A stretch of DNA of 64,000 nt from Pseudanabaena sp. ABRG5-3 (GCF_003967015.1 NZ_AP017560.1:1736001-1800000); one strand, 5' to 3'; shown: positions 25,508 through 35,244, numbered from the stretch's first letter. The notes: generated by a model from the letters alone, not told the origin. Translations and numbers: made by a program.

Positions 25508-25635
25508 TAATATGCAATAATGTAATGGTATCCTCTCTAGAATTTATATCTTTTGAGATACTTAGCATGATGCACTGCGCCAAGCTTAGTTCGTCATCAA
25601 AATGATTTGGATAGATTTGTTTAAATTTGTCTGTG

Positions 25636-25938
25636 ATGCGTCAATATCAACATCCCGATCGCGAAAATATTTCTCTCACTGGAGTGCTTTATGCCCTCAG
25701 CGATCCCACACGCCTACAAATTGTGAAAATGCTAGCCACACAGGAAGAGATTACCTGCGGAGAATTCTGTTTAGAAATGAGTAAATCTACGCAGTCCCAT
25801 CATTTCAAGGTATTACGCGATATGGGAATTATGTATACGCGCTTAGAAGGAACGCAGCATTACAATTCCCTGCGTCGTGCTGATTTAGATGCCCGTTTCC
25901 CTAACTTATTAGATGCTGTGTTGAATGGCATAAATTAA
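25636..25938 (+). CDS. ArsR-family transcriptional regulator
   Basis: 100 residues from ATG 25636; an in-frame TTG at 25627 would add three residues. Winged helix: LYALSDPTRLQIVKMLATQ, recognition helix MSKSTQSHHFKVLRDMGIM, then the wing LEGTQHYNSLRR. Cysteines at about 46 and 50 (EITCGEFCLEM) lie just before the recognition helix and could sense thiol-reactive compounds, fitting control of the divergent alkene reductase. No classic ELCV metal motif is seen. Confidence 0.88.
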   Translation: MRQYQHPDRENISLTGVLYALSDPTRLQIVKMLATQEEITCGEFCLEMSKSTQSHHFKVLRDMGIMYTRLEGTQHYNSLRRADLDARFPNLLDAVLNGIN

Positions 25939-25966
25939 AAGCATTGCTAAGCAATGCTTTTAATTT
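25932..25966. terminator. Bidirectional terminator
   Basis: Perfect 16-bp stem AAATTAAAAGCATTGC / GCAATGCTTTTAATTT with a TAA loop, overlapping the stops of the converging arsR-type and ccaA genes. Confidence 0.85.
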
Positions 25967-26759
25967 ATCTGGCGGAACCACGATAAATGCGATCGGCTTG
26001 TTCGCGAGGCATCCATGAGGGTAAATCACCGGGGTTATTGGTTGGTGTTTGAGGTGCAGTCTTTTGGTATGCCGATGGAATTGGGGGCGCATCGGTATGC
26101 ACAAAATGTCCATTGTTGTCACTACTAGAATTAGCTAGCAGAGTTTGAGGTACTTCAAAATCATCGGTTTCAGGATTGTAGGCAAGGACTTCACCTGTCT
26201 CAATGTCATAGATCCAGCCATAAATTGCCATCTTGTTTTGATGCAACTTTGAGCGAATGACAGGGTAAGTTTTCAGATTCTCAATCTGGGTGACGACATT
26301 CTCTGCCATCGTAATTGCCAGCAATTCCTCACCCTTGGTATCAGCGTAATTTTCCTGAATTAGGCGACGGGTTGACTCAGCATGTTGTAACCATTCATAG
26401 ACTAGAGGCATCTCCGTTCTGAGTTTTTCTAGCTTCAGCAGACCCTTCATCGCGCCACAGTTAGAGTGCCCACAGATAATGACCTGCTCAATGCCGAGGG
26501 CATGAATGGCATATTCGATCGCAGCGCCTTCGCCACCATTAGCAGCACCAAAGGGCGGTACTAAGTTTCCTGCATTGCGGATTACAAATAGCTCCCCAAC
26601 ACCTGACTGGGTAATTAGATGTGGCACAATCCGCGAATCGGAGCAAGTAATAAACAATACGCGCGGTTTTTGTCCTTCGGCGAGTTGTTCAAAAATTTCT
26701 TGGTTGGCAGGGAAATAGGACGATTGAAACTTATGTAAACCCTTTAGTAGCTTTCTCAT
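25965..26759 (-). CDS. ccaA: Carboxysomal-type beta-carbonic anhydrase
   Basis: 264 residues from ATG 26759 (MRKLLKGLHKFQ); upstream in-frame codons are open but unlike the family. Zinc ligands C39, H98 and C101, with the CSDSR dyad D41/R43, have the same numbering as I recall for Synechocystis CcaA. The C-terminal extension (~205-264) is Pro/Asn/Ser-rich, as in CcaA enzymes that bind the carboxysome protein CcmM. Expected role: converting bicarbonate to CO2 inside carboxysomes for Rubisco. Confidence 0.93.
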   Translation of the reverse strand: MRKLLKGLHKFQSSYFPANQEIFEQLAEGQKPRVLFITCSDSRIVPHLITQSGVGELFVIRNAGNLVPPFGAANGGEGAAIEYAIHALGIEQVIICGHSNCGAMKGLLKLEKLRTEMPLVYEWLQHAESTRRLIQENYADTKGEELLAITMAENVVTQIENLKTYPVIRSKLHQNKMAIYGWIYDIETGEVLAYNPETDDFEVPQTLLANSSSDNNGHFVHTDAPPIPSAYQKTAPQTPTNNPGDLPSWMPREQADRIYRGSAR

Positions 26760-26888
26760 ATACCAGTGTTGACTCAGGATGCAGCAATTTATTGCTTGCT
26801 TATTGTTATTTAGTTTATAGCGCTTTGCGCTCTCCCTAAAACCAAGTCGGTAATTTGCAAAGTCTGACCAATTAGGGCATCTCAAATT

Positions 26889-27203
26889 TTAAACTTGAGG
26901 AATCGTACACCACATCGATCGCGTCAATTGAAATCCTAGTTTTACCGACAGGCGATCGCCATTTAGTAAGTGTTGACGGGTCTTTTTGAAGATCTCTGGA
27001 TTGGCACAATAGATTCTAGCTATTGCATACTTGCGGTTTGGTAATAGCACTCGCAAAAGTAAGAGCGTGCCACTTGACCATGCGATCGTCCGATATTTGG
27101 TATCTCTTTTGGGGGCAAGCCACTGAAATCTTCTACCGCTAGCTTTTAAATATGCGCCAAAATCACTTAATGCTACAGGTATATTTGTCAACTTCGATTT
27201 CAT
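26889..27203 (-). CDS. Small hypothetical protein
   Basis: 104 residues, basic, with a hydrophobic middle (TIAWSSGTLLLLRVLLP). The frame contains a HIP1 site and has ordinary codon use, but no ribosome-binding site or known domain is evident. It sits upstream of ccaA on the same strand with a gap of about 130 bp. It may be a real small gene or a chance frame. Confidence 0.4.
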   Translation of the reverse strand: MKSKLTNIPVALSDFGAYLKASGRRFQWLAPKRDTKYRTIAWSSGTLLLLRVLLPNRKYAIARIYCANPEIFKKTRQHLLNGDRLSVKLGFQLTRSMWCTIPQV

Positions 27204-27285
27204 TGCTTACTCTGAAAATTTGCATCTTGATCCTACAAAATATTTATTGATTTTGTCCTAAAAAACAATAGTTATTTAGCTGAGA

Positions 27286-27338
27286 AAACCTCAATAACGA
27301 AAGACGGAGACTTGCTTCGTCTTTCGTTATTGAGGTTT
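27286..27338. repeat. 21-bp-stem hairpin
   Basis: Arms 27286-27306 and 27318-27338 are perfect complements around an 11-nt loop. It directly precedes the family B element. The whole 27204-27703 gap is repeats without a gene. Confidence 0.65.
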
Positions 27339-27339
27339 A

Positions 27340-27454
27340 TATAGCCGTCGCCAGTCATGTTAGGACAAAATCAAAACCCAAAAGAGAGTTGCGGTGCTTC
27401 GCACCGCAACTCTCTTTTGGGTTTTACGTCCTGATACACTTGGCGGCAGCTATA
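27340..27454. repeat. Palindromic element, family B copy 2
   Basis: Ends TATAGCCGTC and GGCAGCTATA, inner TTAGGAC and a GTCCT match, and a perfect 25-bp stem (27373-27397 / 27401-27425) with a TTC loop. The stem sequence differs from copy 1 but is again self-complementary. Confidence 0.8.
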
Positions 27455-27468
27455 GATAGTCAACGTTA

Positions 27469-27601
27469 GTTCGGGTTAAGCTGGCAAATTTTAAAATACC
27501 CCAAGTAAAATCCTTGCGTAGTAAGGATTTTACTTGGGGTATTTGAGAGAGGGTTTGCGTAGCAAACTCTCTCTCAAATACCGTTTCAAGTTATCCCCAA
27601 C
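27469..27601. repeat. Three-way-junction palindromic element, copy 2
   Basis: 133 bp, as in copy 1. Closing arms are 27469-27479 / 27591-27601. Hairpin one is 24 bp (27494-27517 / 27521-27544, one G-U); hairpin two is 14 bp (27545-27558 / 27562-27575). Six stem-one positions differ from copy 1 and the opposite arm changes to match. Confidence 0.85.
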
Positions 27602-27656
27602 TCGCGTTAGTTAGTGGGGAAATTAGCAGTAACCATCTGGGCATAATTCCAGACTC

Positions 27657-27697
27657 AAAAAGCTATGACGCACGTGCAGCGTGCACCATAGCTTTTT
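27657..27697 (-). terminator. Terminator palindrome after the SIMPL gene
   Basis: AAAAAGCTATG..CGCACG pairs with CGTGC..CATAGCTTTTT, ending 7 bp from the SIMPL stop. The flank GGGCATAATT links it to the family at 43859-43953. Confidence 0.65.
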
Positions 27698-27703
27698 AGT
27701 TAC

Positions 27704-28435
27704 TTAGTAGGTGATTTGCAAAGTTACAGAAGCATCGACTTTCTGTTCACCACCTAAAATCGGTACGGAGTTAGCATCCTTCGCAAAGGCAGATAGGCGA
27801 GGTTGTGGCACTGGATAAGCGATCGCCGATTCCCCAACGTTAATTGTCTTGATCGTTTTGGCTGTAAAACCTAAAGCACTCAAAACCGTATTGGACTGAG
27901 TTTGAGCATCTTTTACCGCATCCTGAAGCGCGAGTTGTTTGGCAGCATTTAACTCTGCATCCGTAGCGATAAAGGTAATTTGCTCAATTTGATTTGCACC
28001 TGAGTTAACCGCCGCATCAAGGGTAGAACCTGCTTTATCTATGTCTACGACAAAGCTGACACTTGTTTGTCCCGTAAATCCATCTTGACGTTGGCGATTG
28101 TTTTCATAGACATATTTAGGATTAAGTTGAATGCTCGTAGTTTGGAGCTTCTCTACACCTAGTTGTTGGAGTCGTGAGACGATGCTATTGGCTTGGCGAC
28201 CAATCTCCTCTTGCACAGCGATCGCGGTTTTACCCTCGGCAGTTACTCCTAGTTGAATTCTCGCTTTGGTGGTTTTAACGGATCTTTCACCACGACCTGT
28301 AACGGTGATAACACGCTCATTTTTAATGGCTTGAATACTTGCCGAACTTTCTTGGGCTTTTGCGGAAGGGGCAATTATGGCGATCGAGGGAACGCAAAAG
28401 GCAAGACTAAGAACGAATGTAGTTAAGTGACGCAT
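27704..28435 (-). CDS. SIMPL-domain (DUF541) exported protein
   Basis: 243 residues. A signal peptide (LTTFVLSLAFCVPSIAIIAPSAKA) probably ends at AKA-QE. The SIMPL domain follows: VITVTGRGERSVKTTKARIQLGVTAEGKTA, then NPKYVYENNRQRQDGFTGQTSVSF and the closing PILGGEQKVDASVTLQITY strand. SIMPL proteins are periplasmic or outer-membrane associated oligomers of unclear function. It probably acts in the periplasm here. Confidence 0.9.
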   Translation of the reverse strand: MRHLTTFVLSLAFCVPSIAIIAPSAKAQESSASIQAIKNERVITVTGRGERSVKTTKARIQLGVTAEGKTAIAVQEEIGRQANSIVSRLQQLGVEKLQTTSIQLNPKYVYENNRQRQDGFTGQTSVSFVVDIDKAGSTLDAAVNSGANQIEQITFIATDAELNAAKQLALQDAVKDAQTQSNTVLSALGFTAKTIKTINVGESAIAYPVPQPRLSAFAKDANSVPILGGEQKVDASVTLQITY

Positions 28436-28587
28436 AGGATTAATTCTCTTTTATTTTTTGATATTTTCATTTCTACTGTCTTTACGATATCACTCAAATA
28501 AGTGAGAGTTCATCTGGTTGCACTTTCGGAAACAACAATATACAAGGTTCCCATTTCTAACCAAATAAGCACGAAGTGCTTATTTGG

Positions 28588-29718
28588 TTAGATTTTGATA
28601 TCACGGCGGGTAATGCGACCGTTAGGCGCATCAATGTAGCGAGGTAGAGTACTCTGATCGACTACTTTGAGTGTATCCATGTCGTAGGTTGTATAGATCG
28701 TTTCCGCAGTTTCCAACTTAATATCGATCACGGAAACAGTCCGATTCGGGGCGATGTCACCACTTAGCAATCGACGAGGACCATCGCCTAAAACACCTGC
28801 ATTCAGAAGTTCCAATTTCCCTTTATGGGCGGGATAGTAGGCGTGATCATGTCCGCTAATGTAAGTATGAACGTTATATTTCTCAAACAAAGCTCTCAAG
28901 CGATCAGCATCATCTAGATAATTACCTGCCGTCTCGCGCCCCTTGGCAACTGCGTAGAGGGGTAAATGCCCGATCGCAATCCGTAACTTTGCTTTCTGTG
29001 CTGCTTCACTCGCGAGACTTTTTTCTGCCCATTTCAACTGATCCGATGGAATCTCTGATGTGGAAGCATCCCAAGTCAAAAAGAAAATATCATTTTGGGC
29101 AAACGTATAGTAGAAGGGAAATCCTGCGCGATCGACAAAGTTCAAATTTGCATCATGTTTAGGATCTTTCCAATACTTCACCACCGCATTGCGATCGTTC
29201 TCAAAGGTTGGCTTCCCTCCAAAGGATGAACCTGATGCGTCATGATTCCCAATCGTAAATCCAAAGGGAAGTTTCGCTTTGCGGATTGGGGCAGCAATAT
29301 GTTTGTCAAAGCCTTGCCACATAGCTTCTATTTCCGAAGGCTTGAGACTATTATCTTGTCCTGCTACCATATCGCCGCCACACAGCACCAAATCTGGTTC
29401 CCAAGCTGGCACAAAGGCGATCGCCTGTTTGACTTGATCAATATAATCCGTTGAGCCATAGGCACTATTGAGATCGCTAATCACGACTATCCGTACATCA
29501 CCTCGCGCAGGGGCATATAGTCCTTTAGGTGCAGGATTTGGCGATCGCGCAACATTTGATTTGGCGGGTTGAGGACTATTCGCTGTGGTTGCTTTGGTAT
29601 CTGCGGGGGCGATCGCTTGACTGTTACGACTCAATATTCCTGAAACTGCCGCGCCACCAATCCCAGCACCAAGAGCCAATCCACCTAATATCAATAACTG
29701 CCGCCGTTTGATTGCCAT
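28588..29718 (-). CDS. Tat-exported calcineurin-like phosphoesterase
   Basis: 376 residues. The N-terminus has a twin-arginine-like signal (KRRQLLILGGLALGAGIGGAA), then a Pro/Ser linker to ~68. Metal motifs: VISDLNSAYGSTDY, LCGGDMVAG, TIGNHDASG, AIGHLPLYAV and ISGHDHAYY. It is likely a periplasmic phosphatase or phosphodiesterase. Tat export suits a metalloenzyme loaded before transport. Substrate unknown. A possible terminator (AACCAAATAAGCAC repeat near 28557-28590) follows it. Confidence 0.88.
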   Translation of the reverse strand: MAIKRRQLLILGGLALGAGIGGAAVSGILSRNSQAIAPADTKATTANSPQPAKSNVARSPNPAPKGLYAPARGDVRIVVISDLNSAYGSTDYIDQVKQAIAFVPAWEPDLVLCGGDMVAGQDNSLKPSEIEAMWQGFDKHIAAPIRKAKLPFGFTIGNHDASGSSFGGKPTFENDRNAVVKYWKDPKHDANLNFVDRAGFPFYYTFAQNDIFFLTWDASTSEIPSDQLKWAEKSLASEAAQKAKLRIAIGHLPLYAVAKGRETAGNYLDDADRLRALFEKYNVHTYISGHDHAYYPAHKGKLELLNAGVLGDGPRRLLSGDIAPNRTVSVIDIKLETAETIYTTYDMDTLKVVDQSTLPRYIDAPNGRITRRDIKI

Positions 29719-29884
29719 AGGAAATTAAATATCTAATCGATCTGATTGCTGCAATATTTTATAGCTTTTATAGCGATCGCTAGGTGTAATTGCGGTAGAT
29801 GCTGAAATGACTTGACAATGGTTTAACGAAAGTATTGATAGCAATCAGATGATGCAAAGCTTTACCTATGATTGTCTTTCTAAA

Positions 29885-30295
29885 TTACGGCAATAGCTCT
29901 AAGTAGTCGATGCCTTCAGGTCTAATAATATTAAAGTGGCGGCGATCTAGGGTCAAAATCCTATGAATATTATGGCTTTCAGCAAGGGCTACCAAACTGG
30001 CATCAACAAAGCCGATGGGAATATCAGCATAACGAGCCATAATTTCTGTGGTACGACGGATTTCTTCAATCTCTATCGGTAAATAGATAAATGCGCCTTC
30101 TGTCATCGCATCCAAGAATGATCTGACAACTGCTTCGCCGAGATATTTTGTAACTAAATAGTCTACTTCAGGTAGGACTGTAACAGGAATCAGTAGATCA
30201 AAGGATTGAGCTACTTCAACAACTGCGGCATGATGTTTATCATCTTCATCAAGTAGGGCAATAATTGCGCCAGTATCAGCAATAACTCTAATCAT
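29885..30295 (-). CDS. PIN-domain toxin (VapC type)
   Basis: 136 residues. PIN nuclease acids: VIADTGAIIALLDEDD (D7), an EVDYLV acidic region, VDASLVALAESH and LTLDRRHF. The VapC family cleaves RNA with a bound metal ion. It overlaps the antitoxin gene by 4 bp (ATGA), the normal TA arrangement. Confidence 0.9.
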   Translation of the reverse strand: MIRVIADTGAIIALLDEDDKHHAAVVEVAQSFDLLIPVTVLPEVDYLVTKYLGEAVVRSFLDAMTEGAFIYLPIEIEEIRRTTEIMARYADIPIGFVDASLVALAESHNIHRILTLDRRHFNIIRPEGIDYLELLP

Positions 30296-30507
30296 TCTTT
30301 CCAGAGCAGTTCGTCTACACGTTCAGAGAGATCGGAGATGCCGCTTTTGCCCATGCCAACACATTTAGGTAATGTCTTTTTCTTATTTACAACATAAAGT
30401 TGGATTGCTTCTTGAATAATTTCCGAAGGTGTTTTTCCTCCTTGTACTGAGAGTTGTTCAAGGACTTGTTCGGTTTCTTGGGGAAGATATATAACTGTGG
30501 GTTTCAT
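30292..30507 (-). CDS. VapB-like ribbon-helix-helix antitoxin
   Basis: 71 residues. VIYLPQETEQVLEQLSVQGGKTPSEIIQEAIQLYVV is a ribbon-helix-helix pattern (strand, helix, G-K-T-P-S-E turn, helix). The C-terminus would neutralise the toxin. Autoregulation of the pair is expected from the family. Confidence 0.85.
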   Translation of the reverse strand: MKPTVIYLPQETEQVLEQLSVQGGKTPSEIIQEAIQLYVVNKKKTLPKCVGMGKSGISDLSERVDELLWKE

Positions 30508-30615
30508 GAAATTAAGGGGTAGGTTACAAAGATTGATAGTCTAGGTTTGTTTGCGAAAAGTCCAGATTTTTATGCTGTGGTAGATACGCCCACTTACAAA
30601 CCAAAAGAGTTTCCT

Positions 30616-32238
30616 TTAAATTAAAGGAGTATTTGCACTTAGTGGTCGTCTCCATTCGAGGTAGAAGATTCCTTTATTACCACTACTACCGCTACTGTTT
30701 CGCTGGGATTCTAACGCTTTAGCTTGTTCCTCTCTTTGAAAGTTAATATGCTCTTTTGCATTGCTAGTAGTTCCATCATCAAAATTAATATTAATCGTGC
30801 TTATATCGTAACCAATCATTTCAAGTGCTTCTAAACCAGCTAGAAAAGCATCTTCATTATTCTCGTCTTTAAGTGTTTCGAGCAATACTGGGATTGCGTC
30901 TTTAGCTTCTAAGCCCATTTTTCCTAAAGACCATGCTGCGTAAGCTCGAATACCAGATTTTTTATCTCTGAGTCTTTTGATTAAAGAAGGAATTGCTTCT
31001 TTAGCTGGCAATCCTATTTTGCCTATTGCAATAGTGGCATACCAACAAACATCACCTTCTGGATCTGAATCTTCAAGAGCCAAAATCAACTGAGGAGTGG
31101 CGGCTGAAGCATTTGTTCCCAATTGTTCTAATGCACTAACCGCTTTCCTTCGTATTTCGACTCTTTTATCTTCAAGCAATTCTGTAAGAGGGATAACTGT
31201 CTCTGAGCCAATTTTCACTAAGGCATTCCAAGCACTTGAACTTATCTGATCATCTTGCGATTTTAGTAACTTAATAAGATCTGGGATAGCATTCTTGGAT
31301 TCTTGCCCAAAATCGGCTAGAGCATTAATTGCTTGAGACTTATAATGATTTACGGACGAAGATAGTAATGATGTTGAAAGTTCAATGTCATTTTTACGCC
31401 TGATATATTCAATAGATTCAAGTTCTTGGAGAGCATCTTCTGCTGATTGAAAACGATCTATTGCGTGGCTAGACAATAACTTTTTGATAAGTACATAGGT
31501 CGAATCTGAGATTTCCTCATCTGTGCAAGTTTGCCACTTATTGATCCATCGATCTCCAAAATTTATTTCGAGATCCTTTGGTGAATATCCAGTAAGAAGT
31601 TGCATACAAGTAGCGCCCAGAGAATAAAGATCGCTTGAGGGAGAAGAATGACTATCTGGAGCTTGAAAACCTATAGTTCCACTAGGAAAACTATATGGTT
31701 CATTCATTGCAATATTAAGGTTGTTTACATGAATTGGGCTTGTCTCATTTAGTCGCTTAGAAATACCAAAATCAAGTAAAACTAGTTTGCTATTAGATTC
31801 TTTTCGTATAACGTTAGATGGTTTTATATCTTTATGGATAATACCTTGCTCATGAACAAACTTAAGTACAGGTAACATTTCAGCAAGTAGTTCTAAAATT
31901 TTTTGTTCGCTAAATGTCCCTTGCTCTTCAAATTCTGCTTCAAGAGTCTGACCTTGTATGAATTCTTGAACTAAACAATCTTTTTCATGAACATAGGCAA
32001 ATAGATTCGGTGTCTGTGAATAATTTTCAAGATTTAAAAGGATTTTTGCTTCTTCCCGAAATAGCTCTCTTGCTTCTTGATTATTTTCTGAGCGTTCATA
32101 TATAAAATGCTTTACTACACAAGGAGCATCAAACCTTAAGCAATCTTCAGCAAGAAACGTTTTTCCAAATCCACCTTTCCCCAATTCTTCTACAACTTTG
32201 TAGCGACTGTTTATTACTTCTCCAATTTCTAGATGCAT
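30616..32238 (-). CDS. Ser/Thr protein kinase with C-terminal HEAT repeats
   Basis: 540 residues. Kinase domain (~12-275): glycine loop LGKGGFGKT, catalytic lysine K43, HKD at 135-137 (HRD with R to K), IKPSNV and DFG at 156-158. From ~300 to 470 come HEAT/PBS-type repeats (DLIKLLKSQDDQISSSAWNA, IPLTELLEDKRVEIRRKAVSAL, and so on) that usually bind proteins. The cyanobacterial kinase type is confident; its targets are unknown. It is divergent from the EcsC-like gene, sharing a 262-bp AT-rich promoter region. Confidence 0.92.
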   Translation of the reverse strand: MHLEIGEVINSRYKVVEELGKGGFGKTFLAEDCLRFDAPCVVKHFIYERSENNQEARELFREEAKILLNLENYSQTPNLFAYVHEKDCLVQEFIQGQTLEAEFEEQGTFSEQKILELLAEMLPVLKFVHEQGIIHKDIKPSNVIRKESNSKLVLLDFGISKRLNETSPIHVNNLNIAMNEPYSFPSGTIGFQAPDSHSSPSSDLYSLGATCMQLLTGYSPKDLEINFGDRWINKWQTCTDEEISDSTYVLIKKLLSSHAIDRFQSAEDALQELESIEYIRRKNDIELSTSLLSSSVNHYKSQAINALADFGQESKNAIPDLIKLLKSQDDQISSSAWNALVKIGSETVIPLTELLEDKRVEIRRKAVSALEQLGTNASAATPQLILALEDSDPEGDVCWYATIAIGKIGLPAKEAIPSLIKRLRDKKSGIRAYAAWSLGKMGLEAKDAIPVLLETLKDENNEDAFLAGLEALEMIGYDISTININFDDGTTSNAKEHINFQREEQAKALESQRNSSGSSGNKGIFYLEWRRPLSANTPLI

Positions 32239-32500
32239 GAGGTTAGATTCTTAATTTCACCATTGTCTGTAATTATACTTTTTTCCCACAGACAATCTAC
32301 AATACACACAATAAAGTCTTTAAATATTTAGATTTTTATTGGCAATATTGATCGCTATGCTTACTAGTCGAGTAAAGATCGCCCAGTAACATTACTATCA
32401 TCAACCAAGTTGCTAAATTACTTACTCCTACTATCTGGTGCATTATCATTTAAGATAAATAGCTAAAAAATCCTAGAAAAAATAGAATGAGGCAATCAAG

Positions 32501-33721
32501 ATGACAACTGAGCCTATTGATAACTCTGAACCTATAGAAGAAGTTCCCAACGTAGATTCTGCAATTACTATACCTATAGCCAATCAGAAGCAGGGAAGAT
32601 GGGGAAAAGTATTTGGAGCAGTCTCTGGAGTAGCAGGATCAGTAGGTAATGCAGTTGGTGGTGCAGCCAGTGCGGTTAGTGGATCTATGGTTGTGGCGGG
32701 AGATTCCATTGGTAATGCCGCAGGAGCAGTTGGTGGTGCGGTTGGAGCATTGTCTAAAACCGTTGGTGGTGCAGTAGTTGGCGGCATCTCGACAGCAACC
32801 AGTAGCACAGGACAGGCGATCGACGCGATCGGGAATAACTTTTTAATTAAAAAAGTTGCTCAAACCTTCAAGGCTGATTGGTTGCTGCAAATACTAGATC
32901 AAGTTGATGTTAGCAAAGCAGAAACTGAGGTCAAGCGACTCCAAAAAAAGTATCCTAATGATTCTGCCAATCAAATCGCCCAAAGGATTATCAAACAAAA
33001 GGCAGTATTTGCAGGTGCGACTGGACTTGCGACCTCGATGGTTCCTGGGGCAGCAGCTATATTTTTTGCGGGTGATCTCATTGCTACAACTACACTTCAA
33101 GCCGAAATGGTCTATCAAATTGCTAGTGCCTATGGAATGGATCTTCAGGATTCGACTAGAAAAGGTGAAGTTGCCGCAGTATTTGGCTTGGCTTTTGGTG
33201 GCAAAATGGCAATCAAAGCAGGGTTAGGAATGCTTAGAAACATTCCCATTGCAGGCTCGGTGATTGCGGTAAGTTCTAATGCAGTGATGCTTTATACATT
33301 GGGGCAGGCAAGTTGTGCGTTTTACGAAGCTAAACTCAATCCTGTCAATTTTGAGGAGAAATTAGAAGCAATTCAGAAAGACAGTGAGGAGATTTTAAAA
33401 AGTGCCCTTCCACAGGAAGAAATCATCGATCAGATTCTTGTCCATATAGTCTTGGCTGGCAATCAAGGCAAAAACAAGGAAGAGATTTTAAATGATTTGA
33501 GAGCAGCTAATCTCAAAGCTGAGTCGATTAATGCGATCGCTAGTTACATTGATGCGCCGATACCCCTTGAAATTTTACTCAACGATATCAAACCAGAGTT
33601 TGCGCTATTTTTGTGCGCCCAATGTCAGAAATTCGCCATGCTAGATGGGATTGTCACGCCTGAAGAAGCTGAACTAATTAAAATGATCGAGCAAAAATTT
33701 AGTAAAAATGCTGAAAAGTAG
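32501..33721 (+). CDS. EcsC-like membrane-associated protein with Gly/Ala repeats
   Basis: 406 residues. Residues ~38-105 are built of imperfect repeats rich in G, A, V and S (VGNAVGGAASAVSG, IGNAAGAVGGAVGAL, VGGAVVGG). Residues ~165-270 match the EcsC/DUF697-like hydrophobic region (GATGLATSMVPGAAAIFFAGDLIATTTLQAEMV, then AAVFGLAFGGKMAIKAG). The end is an acidic TerB-like helix pair (KFAMLDGIVTPEEAELIKMIEQKF). Membrane association is likely; the function is unknown. Its terminator begins at the stop. Confidence 0.72.
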   Translation: MTTEPIDNSEPIEEVPNVDSAITIPIANQKQGRWGKVFGAVSGVAGSVGNAVGGAASAVSGSMVVAGDSIGNAAGAVGGAVGALSKTVGGAVVGGISTATSSTGQAIDAIGNNFLIKKVAQTFKADWLLQILDQVDVSKAETEVKRLQKKYPNDSANQIAQRIIKQKAVFAGATGLATSMVPGAAAIFFAGDLIATTTLQAEMVYQIASAYGMDLQDSTRKGEVAAVFGLAFGGKMAIKAGLGMLRNIPIAGSVIAVSSNAVMLYTLGQASCAFYEAKLNPVNFEEKLEAIQKDSEEILKSALPQEEIIDQILVHIVLAGNQGKNKEEILNDLRAANLKAESINAIASYIDAPIPLEILLNDIKPEFALFLCAQCQKFAMLDGIVTPEEAELIKMIEQKFSKNAEK

Positions 33722-33756
33722 CAGTGCGTGGCGAAGCCAAGCACTACTCTTTTTTC
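33718..33756 (+). terminator. Terminator of the EcsC-like gene
   Basis: Imperfect stem AGTAG-CAGTGC-TGGC / GCCA-GCACT-ACT with a GAA loop and a six-T tail. Confidence 0.75.
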
Positions 33757-33780
33757 AAGGAATAAAATTTTTAAGCAGGT

Positions 33781-34962
33781 TTAAGCAGGTGTTGAGAAGC
33801 GAATCTTGAGATAATCATCTTCCATTTTTGCACCAGAGGTTTGGAGAACCGATAGAGCTTGAGGTAACACTAAATTGCGGCGATGATTGCCAATACGAAT
33901 ATTTAGCTCATCACCAGTCTTCGTTAACTCAATCTTTTCTTTCGGTACACCTGGTAAATACAATTCCAAGCGATACTGCTTGTTCTCTTCTACCACCCGC
34001 ATTGTATTTTCTTTGTAATAGACTTGTGATGGATCTTCATTGCCGTATAGAGTCTCTTTTAAGCGTTCTAGGGCAGCAATTCCACACATTTCTTCTGCAT
34101 AGAGAGGAATTTGCTTGATGGGCAGAGGATGAAAATCACGATGAATTTGTTCGCAATATTGCTTCTGATTATCTTTCCATGCCTTAAAGAATGGATCTTG
34201 CACTTCTTCAGGGATAATCCGATTAGCGATCACCATGTCGGTGGCGACATTGTAAAGACTGAGGTAAGAATGCGCTCTCAAAGACTCATTAATTACCATC
34301 TTTTCAGGATTTGTCACCAATCTTACGGTGGTAGTGGTGTTGTCTGTGAGGATTTTTTCGAGCGATTCTAACTCTTCGTAAAACTCATAGGGGGCATCCA
34401 TTACCTCTTTATTGGGCAAAGAGAATCCAGTCACCCGTTTAAAGATTGGCTCAAATACAGGATTTAAAACTTGAGCCATTCCTTGCAATGGTTTATAAAA
34501 CTTACGCATATACCAACCTGCGACTTCTGGCAGTGAAAGTAGTCGTAGAGCTGTCCCTGTTGGTGCAGAGTCAATTACCAATACATCAAATTCCTTTTCA
34601 TCATAGTGACGTTTAACGCGCACCAATCCAAAAATTTCATCCATCCCAGGCAAAATTGCTAATTCTTCTGCTTGAACTCCTTCTAAGCCCCTAGCTTGCA
34701 GAACTTCGCTGATGTAACGCTTAACTGCTCCCCAATTCCCTTCTAGTTCCCTTAAAGCATCTAGTTCCGCTCCCCAAAGATTTGGACGGACTTCTTTAGG
34801 ATCATGACCTAACTCGACCATAAAGCTATCAGCAAGGGAGTGAGCAGGATCGGTACTCAAAACTAATGTTTTATAACCTAATTCAGCACAGCGTAGACCT
34901 GTGGCTGCTGCTACGGAAGTTTTACCAACTCCGCCTTTTCCTGTCATTAAAATGATACGCAT
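33781..34962 (-). CDS. GET3/ArsA-type ATPase with HSP20-like C-terminal domain
   Basis: 393 residues. The P-loop is [15 protein letters not shown], then [12 protein letters not shown] (switch I), [18 protein letters not shown] (switch II) and [12 protein letters not shown]. From ~325 a small alpha-crystallin/HSP20-like domain follows ([29 protein letters not shown]...YLKIRFS). The fusion of a tail-anchored-protein ATPase with an HSP20-like fold is known in cyanobacteria and chloroplasts. The canonical arsenic-binding cysteines are not evident, so membrane-protein targeting is more likely than arsenite export. Confidence 0.9.
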   Translation of the reverse strand: MRIILMTGKGGVGKTSVAAATGLRCAELGYKTLVLSTDPAHSLADSFMVELGHDPKEVRPNLWGAELDALRELEGNWGAVKRYISEVLQARGLEGVQAEELAILPGMDEIFGLVRVKRHYDEKEFDVLVIDSAPTGTALRLLSLPEVAGWYMRKFYKPLQGMAQVLNPVFEPIFKRVTGFSLPNKEVMDAPYEFYEELESLEKILTDNTTTTVRLVTNPEKMVINESLRAHSYLSLYNVATDMVIANRIIPEEVQDPFFKAWKDNQKQYCEQIHRDFHPLPIKQIPLYAEEMCGIAALERLKETLYGNEDPSQVYYKENTMRVVEENKQYRLELYLPGVPKEKIELTKTGDELNIRIGNHRRNLVLPQALSVLQTSGAKMEDDYLKIRFSTPA

Positions 34963-35244
34963 GGTCGATATGACTCGTCTTGTTTAATTTTAATTATTTA
35001 GAACCTAGAACCAAAAACGCATAGCGCGATTAATCCTAGTTTGATTTTGAATAAATGGGTTGCTTAGCAAATCTTTACATTTGTTATCCATTCTAACATC
35101 GATATCGCGATCGCCAGTATGAAAAACTTAAGGATTTATGAAGCCTATTCTCTATTTTCTGTTTTTTAGGCTACATATATAGCTTAGCGACGTGTAAAAG
35201 CTATACCATTAGATTAGTATAAGTGCCGTAAAGCGTTAATCTGT

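Noticed and set aside
27204-27703. CRISPR-like appearance of repeated palindromes
   Set aside because: Repeats differ in length and sequence, there are no regular spacers and no cas genes.
32584-32808. Ala/Pro/Thr-rich minus frame
   Set aside because: Direct mirror of the Gly/Ala repeats in the EcsC-like gene.
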